Shown: in pieces, positions 16,804-25,841 of the stretch
Position numbering within the stretch: position 1 is the stretch's first letter
How the letters are laid out: every line of letters begins with the position of its first letter
Assembly: GCA_020634165.1 (NCBI GenBank)
Contig: JACKCF010000001.1
Coordinates: 372,001 to 436,000, forward strand
Direction of reading: 5' to 3'
DNA: 64,000 bases
Origin: Anaerolineaceae bacterium
GTDB taxonomy: Bacteria > Chloroflexota > Anaerolineae > Aggregatilineales > Phototrophicaceae
Program-made: the position numbers and the translations under genes
Notes under the pieces: generated by a model
The model's input: the letters and a program-made list of their open reading frames with translations, nothing else
What the model was told of the DNA's origin: nothing
Databases searched by the model: none

Positions 16804-18774
16804 TCAGTTATGCGGAACGTCGCTGATACGGGCGAAGTCGCCGCTGCCATCTGCTCGCTGGTAGCGCGTGCCGGTTTCAATTTCGTACTGGCCGATGTCA
16901 ATCGTAACGGTCTCTGGAATGTCTTCAATCGCCAGGTAATCAGCGATGCCAATGACAATGTCGCCAACGCGCCAGTTGGCAGGCGTCAGCGGAATATCCG
17001 CGACCATAAACGGTGGTGTCGTTGGGTCGAGCGTATCCGCCGTGCGCAGGTGCGTGAACTGATTAATCACGCTTTCTTCTGGCAGCCCATCAATCCGATA
17101 CACCGTCGATACCCTGTACCGCTGCGAAATGGTCCGTGTGCGCCAGCCGAGCAGCGTCAGCCCACTGGAAAAAGCAACAGGTTCATCCAGCCATTGGTAC
17201 GTGTCCTCAAATCCATCGAAGTTGAGCGTTCCGGCCAGCACTGGTGCGGCCCCTTCAATCGGCTGATGGCGTTGAACATCGTCCAGATAATCCTGCACTT
17301 CTTCATAAGCGGGCATGCCATCAGCATCGGCTAAAAACAGCGCCGGACCCGCAGGCAGCAGCGCGTTGTGCCAGCCATCGACCAACCGCAGATCGCGCTC
17401 ATAAAAAATGACCTGCCAGATAGCGGGTTCGCCGCGCGTGTAGGTATCCGTCGATTGTGTGTGCATCACCAGTGGTACATCATCTGCCAGTTCCGATGCC
17501 GCCGCCTGGAAGCTTTGTAAAGTCGCACCTAGTCCGTTGGGCGCGGTGCGGCCATTAATCACTCGCAAACTGCCTTCGACTTGCAGCGCCCACAGTGCCG
17601 CCAGCACCAGAACGATGACATATAGCCCAACCTTGAAAAGCTGCTGCTTGATAGCGAAAAACGGCATACCGACGATCAGCGCGATAGCGGGCAAAGTCGT
17701 CAGGAAGTAGTGCAATCGTGATGTAAAAGGCAGCAGGGTGAAAACCAGAATCGGCGTGATGAGAATGACCAGCAGGATTTCACTGGCAATGCGTTGGCCC
17801 CTGTTCTGACGACGCCATGCAAACAGAAAAGCTATTGCCCCCGCTATCAGCGCGATGGTTGCCAGCGCGACCGACATGCCTGTCGTGCCCATAATGGGGG
17901 ATGTTTGTGCCAGTTCGCCAGCCGCCAGATAATTCCACTCGGAGCCTGTCGCCATGCGCAGCGTCAGCAGCAATGGCGAGCGATTGCCATCGACGATAAC
18001 GTCGCCTGCCCCTGCCAGATACTCCGTTACCAGTTCCGGGGCGCAGCAGGCCGCTGTATACAAAAACGGCAGCAGCGGAATGACTGACAGCGCAATGCCA
18101 GTAATCAGTGCCAGCCAGCTTTTCCACCATTGATAGCGCACGACCAGATAGACCCAGGCGAAGATCAGGCTGATGGCGGCAAAGTGTATCTGGAAGCCGA
18201 CGCCCGTGATCATCGTCAGCGCCACCAGCGAAGCGCTTCTTACAAGCGAGGTCGATGAAACCATCGACCGATACGCCAGCACGAACCACAGCGCACTGAG
18301 TGTCACCAGTAGATTTTGCGTCCAGATATTCCGGCTGAAAAATACATCGAACGGCGACACAGCCAAATATAATGCTGCGACAAAAGCCACTTCGATAGAC
18401 CAGATGCGGCAGGCCAGCCAGTAGACAAACACAATCGCGGTGATATTCAGCAGGCTAACGAAATACGTCGCTACCAGCGGATCAGACGACAGCAGGAATG
18501 GCGGCACAAACACATAAATCGAGGCGGGTAGGTTCCGTGCCCCGGCTGAAGACGCAATGCCATAAGTCGCGATCTGGACGCCGTGGGCTGTATCCAGCGC
18601 CATCAGGCTGACGCGCGCCTCATCACTGGCGAAGGAATTCACCCCTGGATAGCTGAACCGCAGCACCGCCGCCAGCACCACAACTACAAGCAGCAATCCC
18701 CATTGCAACCAGCGCTGATGATTGCCTTGGATGGGATGCTGCTCAAGCGGAATTTCGGCAAAATCTGTTGCCAT
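16804..18774 (-). CDS. GT-C membrane glycosyltransferase (GT39/PMT/ArnT-like)
   Basis: A 656-residue protein with a first membrane helix at about 25-43, then FASDEARVSL, which matches the first-loop acidic motif of GT39/GT83-type lipid-linked sugar transferases. Eight to ten further helices extend to about residue 400. The C-terminal 250 residues are soluble and probably extracytoplasmic. These enzymes move a sugar from a polyprenyl phosphate to a protein or lipid outside the membrane. It lies 112 bp upstream of the GH5 gene on the same strand, so the pair may build and trim a glycolipid (inference). Confidence 0.8.
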   Translation of the reverse strand: MATDFAEIPLEQHPIQGNHQRWLQWGLLLVVVVLAAVLRFSYPGVNSFASDEARVSLMALDTAHGVQIATYGIASSAGARNLPASIYVFVPPFLLSSDPLVATYFVSLLNITAIVFVYWLACRIWSIEVAFVAALYLAVSPFDVFFSRNIWTQNLLVTLSALWFVLAYRSMVSSTSLVRSASLVALTMITGVGFQIHFAAISLIFAWVYLVVRYQWWKSWLALITGIALSVIPLLPFLYTAACCAPELVTEYLAGAGDVIVDGNRSPLLLTLRMATGSEWNYLAAGELAQTSPIMGTTGMSVALATIALIAGAIAFLFAWRRQNRGQRIASEILLVILITPILVFTLLPFTSRLHYFLTTLPAIALIVGMPFFAIKQQLFKVGLYVIVLVLAALWALQVEGSLRVINGRTAPNGLGATLQSFQAAASELADDVPLVMHTQSTDTYTRGEPAIWQVIFYERDLRLVDGWHNALLPAGPALFLADADGMPAYEEVQDYLDDVQRHQPIEGAAPVLAGTLNFDGFEDTYQWLDEPVAFSSGLTLLGWRTRTISQRYRVSTVYRIDGLPEESVINQFTHLRTADTLDPTTPPFMVADIPLTPANWRVGDIVIGIADYLAIEDIPETVTIDIGQYEIETGTRYQRADGSGDFARISDVPHN

Positions 18775-18918
18775 AGTGCAGATGCGCTCCTGAAGCCGAT
18801 AACGGCATCAACCATAATTGGCAGTCATCACGCGGTCAATATGCTGATGCGGATTTCCCAGGTGAGTATAATCCATACCGTTACAGGATCGCGCTATTTA
18901 GAAGAATGCTGAGAAACT

Positions 18919-19371
18919 ATGGACCTGCACAGCTTCATTGTTCGTGCCAAAGCTGCCACCTATGTTGGTGATGGCAAAAAGTTGCTTTCGTATCGCCCTG
19001 GCTCCCATGATCTGCAATTCCATGAGGGCGCCTACGCCTATATGGATAGCTACTTCGGTGGCACGGATTTTCTGGGCCAGGAAGTCGTCTACCATGAGAA
19101 CATTCCCGTCTGGGTGATGAACTATTATGGCTACATTCTACGCCCGGAATTGATTACGCCATCACAGGCGGGGCACGTCATAAAAGTCAGCCTGAGCGCC
19201 ATGTATGGGGAAGGACGTTTCCTGGGGGGCTTCGAGCATCGAGTGGACGATTTTATCTACACGGATACCAGCGAAGGTACGCATGAGCATTTCACTGGCA
19301 AAGAGTGGATCACCTATGAAGGTACGCGCTGCTATGAGCTTGTCTATCACGGTGGGCTTGTCAAACCATAG
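18919..19371 (+). CDS. DUF5680 family protein
   Basis: A 150-residue soluble protein. It matches the DUF5680 pattern from its first residues (FIVRAKAATYVGDGK, RPGSHDLQF, Y-x-DSYFGG-x-DFLGQE, PVWVMNYYG). The family has no established activity and often occurs alone or fused to HTH domains. It starts 144 bp from the divergent glycosyltransferase. Start at 18919 is supported by a gagaaa element upstream. Confidence 0.8.
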   Translation: MDLHSFIVRAKAATYVGDGKKLLSYRPGSHDLQFHEGAYAYMDSYFGGTDFLGQEVVYHENIPVWVMNYYGYILRPELITPSQAGHVIKVSLSAMYGEGRFLGGFEHRVDDFIYTDTSEGTHEHFTGKEWITYEGTRCYELVYHGGLVKP

Positions 19372-19406
19372 CGCCAAGAAGTTGGCTGTATGAGGGAATG
19401 CAGATC

Positions 19407-19432
19407 GTAGGGGCAAGACCATGTCCTGCCCC
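19407..19432. repeat. Degenerate GTAG palindrome between convergent genes
   Basis: gtaggggcaagaccatgtcc followed by tgcccc: an imperfect palindrome of the same family, lying between the DUF5680 stop and the STAND ATPase stop. Confidence 0.75.
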
Positions 19433-19448
19433 ATGAAGTTAGTCTTTT

Positions 19449-22076
19449 CTAGTTGTCCAGTAGTTCGTAAGCATTTTCAGCATAATCACGCGCGGAGCCA
19501 GCGACAGGGGCCTGCTGCAAGCCTTTTTCAGCCGTTTCTTGCAGCTTGATTTCGATACTCCGGTCGAGCTGCGCCAGCTCGCGATCATCAGGATCGTGAT
19601 TGAGACCATCCTGCACCAGCAGCTTGCAGATGCCCAATAGACGGTTGCTGCGCATCATCAGGTTGACCAGATCGACAATGGCGGTCGTGATGTGGCTGGC
19701 ATCTTCTGTCAGATAGGCCACATACAGCGCCTGACGATAGCTCAGGAGGGCATCCGGTAATTGCCCGGCCTGCACCTGCGCCTGCCCCAGATTGCTCAGT
19801 TGGAGCATTTCTTCTTCACGGTTATGCACTTCGCGGGCGATATGCAGCGCGGCTTTATAATTGCTGATGGCCTCGCTCCAGCGTTCGAGTTCGGCATAGG
19901 CGGCGCCCAAACCACCCAGAACGCGCCCTTCATACTCACGGCGGTTCTGCTCACGGAACAGCGGACGACTCTGGCCCCAGGTTTCGATAGCGCGGTCAGC
20001 ATCGCCGTTATCCAGATAGGCATAGCCCAATTCATACAGAATCAGGGCTTCGCTGTCCGTATCATCAACCGAACGGGCAATATCCAGCGCCTCACTAAAT
20101 GAGGAAATGGCGGCTTCGCTTTCACCCAGGTCCTGGCGCGCGGCGCCCTGCGTCCGCAGAACATGCATCAGCGTACTGTTGTCTTCGAGTTCTTCTGCTA
20201 ATTCAATGCCGCGCCGCGTGTGCATCAGGGCCGCTTGTGCATTTTCGGTCTTTACCAGCAGCGACGACAGCACATCCAGCGTTTCCAATGCGCCCTCGTC
20301 ATCAACATCGTCCATTTCCAGGCTGTCGAGCAGATCAAGCAGTTCGGTATAGGTCGTGATTGCTTCCGTTTCCTTGCCCTGCGCGACCTGCACCTTGCCG
20401 ATGGCATTCAGCAGCTTCTTCTGACGTTCGATGTCTTCTTCCATCTTGGCGGCATTCAGCGCCATGCGGAGTTGTTCGATATCGACCGCCATCAGCTTCT
20501 GTGAACTCATCTCGTCGAAGCTGGGTACATCCAATACATCTGGCGTATTACTCATGATCGGGTTAGGTGTGGACATCACACCTTCCAGGATGCTGTTGAC
20601 CTGGCTGCTGTCACCCGCATCACCGAATCCCTGGCTGTCGAAAGCTTCAAAATCATCATCGTCATCGAGGAATTCGTCGTCTGCGTCGAACGCATCGTCG
20701 TCGCCAAATTCCTCATCGTCATCATCGTAATATGCGTTTTCGTCGTCATCATCGTCTAATAAATAGGCATCATCGATGGGTTCGTCATAGTCATCACGCT
20801 CAGGAACAGCCTCCGGCCCATACGCGGGGAAGGCGGTCGTATAACCGCTGCCGCTGCCCTGCAATTGCAGCAGTTCATAGACGTAGCCCGCTTCTTTGAC
20901 GAAGTCGTCAGCGCGGGTGAGGGCTTCCAACAGGGCGTTGGCGGTATCGCGATCACCCTGGTCGGATGCCCAGCGCGCGGTCGCCAGAATATTGTCCATC
21001 TCAATCGCCAGCTTGGTGTAAGACACATCATCGGTGCTGTATTTGCGTGTGTAATCCATGATGGCGTCACGCACTTTTTGTTGCAGCGTCGTGAGCTGGT
21101 TCTTGCCCTGGAGCAGGGCCTTTGCAAACTGGTAGGTAATCGGATGCAGCCGATAGGCATCCGCACTCGCGACCGTGTATTTTTCCACCAGATATAACTG
21201 GCTGAGGACCGTCATGGCCTGATTGATGGCATCCAGCGGTGCCCCACTGACCATACTCAGCAATTCGGCACTGGCCTCTCCCCGGAACGTTGCACCGAGC
21301 ATCAGCAGCAGCCCTTGTAAGGCACCTGTTAAAGCGCGGTAGCTGGCCGTGAGCGCCGTCATGCCGGCGTTGCTGTCGGTCTTTGCGTCGATCTGACGCA
21401 GGGCTTCCAGATAGCTGTGGGCATCCTGTTTGCTGGCTGCCATCGACCGCGCCGCAATATTGATCGCGAAGGGTAGATAGTCCAGCAGTTTGGTGATGCC
21501 ATAAATATCAATGTCATTATCGCTGTGGCCGATGCCCGCCTTCTGCTTGAACAGGGCGACGGCGTCAGTGTCGGCCAGCGGCTCAACATGGATCGTCTGC
21601 CAGTCCCCATCCAGCGCTTCCTGGCTGATCATAATCACAGGCAGATTGCCCGTGCACTTCTCAACAAACTGCCCGGCGATATGCGCATTTTCCAGATTGT
21701 CGATCACCACCAGCGGTCGATGCTGCATGAGCGAACTGGCGACCATTCCCACCAGCCCACCAGGTTTCTGGCTCTGGGTGACGTCATCCAGGCCATAAGC
21801 GCGGCCAATTTTCACCAACAGGGCGGCAAAGGTTGGCACCTGACCATCCAGCCATAGCACGCCCCCTGGCTGCTGAATGAACGCTGCCGATAGGGCGGCA
21901 GCCAGCGCGGTCTTGCCGACGCCGCGCTCACCATACAGCAAAATCGGGCGATTCTGCCGCGCCGAATCATAAAGTTCTTTGATAAGGGTATCGCGCCCAA
22001 CCGGACGGCCCGGGTGCATCAGTGGCAGTTCGCTCAGTTCAGTAGCTGGAACTTCCAGGGGTGTATAATCGGCCAT
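19449..22076 (-). CDS. STAND-type ATPase with aspartate-rich linker and TPR repeats
   Basis: An 875-residue protein. The N-terminal NTPase has Walker A GERGVGKTAL (about 51-60), Walker B PLVVIDNLEN and a winged-helix-like segment ending near 350, typical of NB-ARC/STAND signalling ATPases. Residues about 429-490 are an almost unbroken run of Asp/Glu. The C-terminus holds at least five TPR units (for example LYELGYAYLDNGDADRAIETW and related helical pairs). STAND proteins act as switches that oligomerise on ligand or partner binding. No effector domain is visible at either end. Start placed at ATG 22076 after ggggg rather than the upstream GTG at 22088. Confidence 0.85.
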   Translation of the reverse strand: MADYTPLEVPATELSELPLMHPGRPVGRDTLIKELYDSARQNRPILLYGERGVGKTALAAALSAAFIQQPGGVLWLDGQVPTFAALLVKIGRAYGLDDVTQSQKPGGLVGMVASSLMQHRPLVVIDNLENAHIAGQFVEKCTGNLPVIMISQEALDGDWQTIHVEPLADTDAVALFKQKAGIGHSDNDIDIYGITKLLDYLPFAINIAARSMAASKQDAHSYLEALRQIDAKTDSNAGMTALTASYRALTGALQGLLLMLGATFRGEASAELLSMVSGAPLDAINQAMTVLSQLYLVEKYTVASADAYRLHPITYQFAKALLQGKNQLTTLQQKVRDAIMDYTRKYSTDDVSYTKLAIEMDNILATARWASDQGDRDTANALLEALTRADDFVKEAGYVYELLQLQGSGSGYTTAFPAYGPEAVPERDDYDEPIDDAYLLDDDDDENAYYDDDDEEFGDDDAFDADDEFLDDDDDFEAFDSQGFGDAGDSSQVNSILEGVMSTPNPIMSNTPDVLDVPSFDEMSSQKLMAVDIEQLRMALNAAKMEEDIERQKKLLNAIGKVQVAQGKETEAITTYTELLDLLDSLEMDDVDDEGALETLDVLSSLLVKTENAQAALMHTRRGIELAEELEDNSTLMHVLRTQGAARQDLGESEAAISSFSEALDIARSVDDTDSEALILYELGYAYLDNGDADRAIETWGQSRPLFREQNRREYEGRVLGGLGAAYAELERWSEAISNYKAALHIAREVHNREEEMLQLSNLGQAQVQAGQLPDALLSYRQALYVAYLTEDASHITTAIVDLVNLMMRSNRLLGICKLLVQDGLNHDPDDRELAQLDRSIEIKLQETAEKGLQQAPVAGSARDYAENAYELLDN

Positions 22077-22402
22077 TGTCGCCCCCACTTCATGGGTTCA
22101 AATCGTTAAGTCAGGCTTAGTAGTTGGTGGTATATCCCAAAATCACGCATTTATCGCAAGATTTATCACAAGATCGGCGTGGTTGCCTAACAGGCAGTAT
22201 ACTCTGAAAATGGTCAGTAACCAACCGAGATTTGCAATGGCTCCAGGCAGTATTGAGTCAGGCTTCCCGCCAGTGCTCCGGTGTTATATCAGCCTGCAAA
22301 GCAGATCAAGGTCATGTGCCAGAATTGATTGATCTAGTCGCAAAAGAGCCTCCGGGCTGACGGCGACGATGGTCCATAGTATGACGCACGAGGTTACTGA
22401 CC
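22077..22402. other. Leader region of the IS110-type gene, with long-range inverted repeat
   Basis: A 326-bp stretch without a gene. It holds a 12-bp perfect inverted repeat, tggtcagtaacc at 22211-22222 and ggttactgacca at 22392-22403, the right arm running into the start codon of the recombinase. A 10-bp direct repeat caggcagtat occurs at 22191-22200 and 22244-22253, the first inside a small hairpin (tgcct-aac-aggca). The enclosed about 170 nt could fold as a closed RNA domain. IS110-family elements are known to encode a bridge RNA in their non-coding end, so this is the place to look for one. That identity is unproven. Confidence 0.5.
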
Positions 22403-23590
22403 ATGTCCAACCAAAGATTCTGCATCGGCCTCGACGTGGGCAAGGATGCACTGCACCTATGCAAAGCAGGGGCAGGGCAGCCTGACACGTGGCAGGTTCA
22501 AAAGATCGAGATGTCCGAGCCAGATTGGTATCTGCAGCTTCTGGACTTCATCCCACCCAACAGCTTCTTAGCAATCGAACCAACAGGCTGGCATTACAGC
22601 CGCCCAATCGTGGCCGCGCTGGAGCTACGAGAAGTTGTCCCGATCATCTACCAGGTCAACCACCAGATCACGGCCAACATTCGCAAAGCGCACATCTCCA
22701 GGGCTAAAAACGACACCCAGGACGCCAGGGCACTCGCCTACATAACAAAATTGTTACAACAGGGTGAGCCAGTACGGGGTGTCCAGCACTACAACCACTT
22801 CAACCACATGGCAGGGCAGGTTATACGCCTGCACCTCAACAGCTATCGTCGCCTCACCAAACAGACCACCCGCAACACCAACATCCTGCGCCAGCTTGGC
22901 CACTCGATTTGGCCTGCGCTCGGTCGGCAACACAATGCCTGGTTGCGCTTTATCGAGTACGGGGCAATCACCCCGGACGAGATCAATGCGTTCGTCGACG
23001 AGAGAGCAGCCTTCGAAGTACCCGACGGCAGGACGCTCAGGCCAATGTTACGTTTGGCCTCAGAACTGCCACCGGATATCATGGCGCCGCAACCCATCGT
23101 GGCGGCCGTACGTACACTAGCTGCCGAGCAGCGAACGCTCCAACAGGAGCGAGAGCGCATCGAGCAGCTAATCTCCGTCCTCGTTCTTCAAGGCCCATAT
23201 GGTGAAGTCACTCACCGCTGGCGCTCAGTCCCATTTCTCAACGACATGCAAATAGCAGCCCTCCACGTCGCCACCGCCGGACAGGCTGAGTTGATGACCA
23301 AAGCTGAGTTCACAGCAGCCGTCGGTGCAGCGCCGGACACTGGCATATCGGGCAGTATCGATAAGACTCGCGCCGGACACGGTGGTTATCGACCTGCCAG
23401 AGACGCGATCTTCCTCACCACACTGACCATGCAAAAGCCGTCCAACTGGAAGAACCAGAGTGGACGCCCGATCATCCTGGAATACTTCCAACAAGGTCAT
23501 AGCGCTGCCGCCTGCAGGCGTAAATTAGCAGGCATCCTATCCGGTATCGCCAGGGCCGAAGATGGTCACTGGCCCCAAAAGAAAGGTTAA
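22403..23590 (+). CDS. IS110-family (DEDD) recombinase/transposase
   Basis: A 395-residue protein. The RuvC-like DEDD set is visible as Asp11 (GLDVGK), Glu59 (AIEPTG), Asp104 and Asp107 (KNDTQDARALA). A coiled helical region follows at about 230-265. The C-terminal Tnp_20-type domain has the SG serine region (GISGSIDKTRAGHGG, near 314). This is full family length, with no frameshift. IS110 enzymes recombine DNA under guidance of an element-encoded RNA. Unlike a standard IS110 unit it is followed closely by two zinc-ribbon genes in the same direction and then a terminator. Codons are rich in C-ending forms compared with neighbours, suggesting transfer. Confidence 0.88.
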   Translation: MSNQRFCIGLDVGKDALHLCKAGAGQPDTWQVQKIEMSEPDWYLQLLDFIPPNSFLAIEPTGWHYSRPIVAALELREVVPIIYQVNHQITANIRKAHISRAKNDTQDARALAYITKLLQQGEPVRGVQHYNHFNHMAGQVIRLHLNSYRRLTKQTTRNTNILRQLGHSIWPALGRQHNAWLRFIEYGAITPDEINAFVDERAAFEVPDGRTLRPMLRLASELPPDIMAPQPIVAAVRTLAAEQRTLQQERERIEQLISVLVLQGPYGEVTHRWRSVPFLNDMQIAALHVATAGQAELMTKAEFTAAVGAAPDTGISGSIDKTRAGHGGYRPARDAIFLTTLTMQKPSNWKNQSGRPIILEYFQQGHSAAACRRKLAGILSGIARAEDGHWPQKKG

Positions 23591-23592
23591 CC

Positions 23593-23769
23593 ATGCACCA
23601 ATGCACCTTCTGCCAGGTGCCCATGATAGTCGTCGACGATGGATGGATACCCAACGATGACGAGTGGCGCACCTGGGCCTGCCCACAATGCGGCCAAAGC
23701 ATCACCGAATATCTGGATGCAGGCGACGATCCCGACAACGATTGGTACACAGGACCAAAGGAGAAATAA
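23593..23769 (+). CDS. Small zinc-ribbon protein in the IS110-type locus
   Basis: A 58-residue protein starting two bases after the recombinase stop. Two CXXC knuckles (CTFC at 4-7, CPQC at about 35-38) suggest a single zinc ribbon, followed by an acidic tail (DAGDDPDNDW). Its stop overlaps the next start by one base (TAATG). Tight spacing on both sides implies one transcript. A nucleic-acid or protein-binding partner of the recombinase is possible but unproven. Confidence 0.65.
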   Translation: MHQCTFCQVPMIVVDDGWIPNDDEWRTWACPQCGQSITEYLDAGDDPDNDWYTGPKEK

Positions 23770-24137
23770 TGGCTACCAGGTACACCCGCAGAAGGAAGGT
23801 TCACGACCACACAGGCGCCCTAAAAGACCACAGCGAGGACAAAATGGTCCACAGGGTAGGGCTGGTCATGTACGTTGAAGATTGCCAGTGCCCGAAGTGC
23901 AACGCCGAGAAGATGCTCATTTTTGGCTTGCAGCACTCACTGCTCCAGATATGCCCACACTGCCAGACCGTCATCGAAAGAGAGTGCATTATCGACGAGT
24001 ACCAGACACCGCAATTTGTAGTCTCCAACCACATCCAAACATGGGCTGATGGCCTGGACACCTTGGCCAAGTACAACATCACGCTAGACATGACAGGTAG
24101 ACCCATTCTGATCGACGACCCCGCCGACCAATTTTGA
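23769..24137 (+). CDS. Second zinc-ribbon protein in the IS110-type locus
   Basis: A 122-residue protein starting within the stop of the previous gene, after ggagaaa. The basic N-terminus (ATRYTRRRKVHDHTG) could contact nucleic acid. CPKC and CPHC knuckles about 24 residues apart form a zinc ribbon, followed by a soluble alpha/beta tail. A frame open upstream to 23664 would overlap the 58-residue gene, so the coupled ATG is preferred. No family recognised. Confidence 0.65.
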   Translation: MATRYTRRRKVHDHTGALKDHSEDKMVHRVGLVMYVEDCQCPKCNAEKMLIFGLQHSLLQICPHCQTVIERECIIDEYQTPQFVVSNHIQTWADGLDTLAKYNITLDMTGRPILIDDPADQF

Positions 24138-24247
24138 CCTGGTTCGCCCTGTCGCAGTCGCGGTGGCCTTCCTCACGGCGTTTCACCCGTTCGTCAGGCT
24201 TCCATGCCATCCCCCCCGCTGACGCGGGTCCCCCAACCTCCCACCCA

Positions 24248-24290
24248 GGGCTTTTTTTCTGAAATTGGTAGGAAAAAAGGCCCTTTTTTA
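24248..24290 (+). terminator. Rho-independent terminator after the IS110-type operon
   Basis: gggctttttttc pairs with ggaaaaaaggccc across a short loop and is followed by tttttt. A smaller hairpin, cccgc-tgac-gcggg, lies just before it at 24215-24228. Confidence 0.7.
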
Positions 24291-24859
24291 TAGTCTTGGT
24301 CGTTGTTCGACCACTCACCCCAGATGACAAAAATCTGGGGTTCGTTGGCCGTCGAAAATTTGTGCTAAAATCGAGATATTCAGGGGCGCAGCCATGCCAA
24401 GCCGTGTTCACTCATCTCTCTCGAACGGTTATCCTAAATCCGGCAGCGTCAGCAACTGCCAGGAGCCTTGCAATAGGAACGTCCCAGGCTGCCCCCTGTT
24501 TTTGGTCGTGCGGTTCGCTGTTCCCAGGCGTCCGATTGGCCGCTGTCCACAGCTTCACCCCCCTCGTAGCTTCGCATCCACATCCTTCCTGGAAGCTCGA
24601 TGGTCCCAAATAGTCTTGAGCTAACCATGCTCCAATTAATAGCTGGCCGACAGCTTCCAGGACTCTTGTACTATTTACTTAACGAATAGATAACACTACA
24701 CCTTACCTTGCCACAATTGACGCTGGCCCCTTTTTTGCCATTTCCACAGCTTCGATGGGGTTTGTGCCCTCCTCTAGGCGCAGGAAACGACAAAGGTGTT
24801 ATAGTGAAGCCATAATTTTATAGATGGCGTCGATCAAGCCTGTATTTCAGAGAACGACT
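24291..24859. other. Hairpin-rich non-coding region
   Basis: About 570 bp with no convincing gene on either strand. It contains a perfect 8-bp-stem hairpin (ccccagat at 24318-24325 with atctgggg at 24333-24340). It also has an 11-bp inverted repeat, tcctggaagct near 24590 with agcttccagga near 24651, and the sequence ccacagcttc twice (near 24548 and 24746). It may contain the right end of the IS110-type element or a structured RNA. Confidence 0.4.
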
Positions 24860-25690
24860 ATGACCGATCAACCCGTCCAGTCAATCGACGTGATTGACAC
24901 TTTTGAGAAGCTCCGTGCGGAGTTACTGCAAATCCTCAGCCAGTTAAGACACTTGCAGTGGCAGCAGCCAACAGCCTGTGAAGGCTGGTCTGTGCATGAT
25001 GTCGCTGTGCATCTGCTCGGCGACGATATTGGCCTGCTTTCCAGTCGCCGTGATGGTCATCACGAACCGGCGCGCTTCAATAATTATGCCGAACTGATTG
25101 CCTGGATAAATTATCGCAATGATGTCTGGGTCAGGGCGGCGCGCCGTATCAGCCCCAAAGTGTTGATTCACCTACTGCGCGATACAGGCGAGCAGGAAAT
25201 GGCTTTCTGGCGCAGCCTGGACCCGATGGCTGATGGCGGTCCTGTCAGTTGGGCTGGCATGGAACCGGCTCCCGTCTGGATGGAGATCGCCCGCGAATAT
25301 ACCGAATTCTGGATGCACACCCAGCACATTTGCGAGGGCGCAGGCGTTATCGCGCTCAAGACGCCGGAATACATGCACCCGCTGCTGGATATCTTCGCGC
25401 GGGCCATGCCATATACCTACCGCTATACCATCGCGCCGGAAGGGTCCATCGTTACCCTGACTGTTCCTGAAGTAGATGATAGCTGGCACATTCGCCGTGA
25501 GGGCGATAAATGGCGTCAGTATGCTCATCTCGATGCCGCTTCCACCACGACGGTGGTTTTACCTGCCGATGTCGCCTGGAGACTATTCACCAAAGGCCTG
25601 TCATCAGAAAAAGCCGAGGCGAAGGCCACTGTTACTGGTGATGAAGCCCTGGCGGAGCCGCTCTTTAAGATGGTATCCATCATGGCCTGA
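24860..25690 (+). CDS. DinB-fold / maleylpyruvate isomerase-like (MDMPI) protein
   Basis: A 276-residue protein with an N-terminal four-helix bundle typical of MDMPI/DinB enzymes. Landmarks are EGWSVHDVAVHLLGD (metal His) and a later EYTEFWMHTQHI (second metal motif with two His). The C-terminal SCP2-like half includes ADVAWRLFTKGLS. Family members are metal-dependent, thiol-using isomerases or transferases. The start at 24860 follows agagaa; an upstream in-frame ATG at 24824 lacks a site. Substrate unknown. Confidence 0.8.
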   Translation: MTDQPVQSIDVIDTFEKLRAELLQILSQLRHLQWQQPTACEGWSVHDVAVHLLGDDIGLLSSRRDGHHEPARFNNYAELIAWINYRNDVWVRAARRISPKVLIHLLRDTGEQEMAFWRSLDPMADGGPVSWAGMEPAPVWMEIAREYTEFWMHTQHICEGAGVIALKTPEYMHPLLDIFARAMPYTYRYTIAPEGSIVTLTVPEVDDSWHIRREGDKWRQYAHLDAASTTTVVLPADVAWRLFTKGLSSEKAEAKATVTGDEALAEPLFKMVSIMA

Positions 25691-25841
25691 TGCCTGACCC
25701 TTCGTAATTAACATAAATAACCTGAAAAAATGCTCAGCCCAATCAGTCGATTGGGCCTTTCAGCATGCTATACTGCCCGCATAGTTCCTGAACAAATGTC
25801 TATTCATTGGCATGAAAATTGTCTTGGGGAATGAGGCTAGT

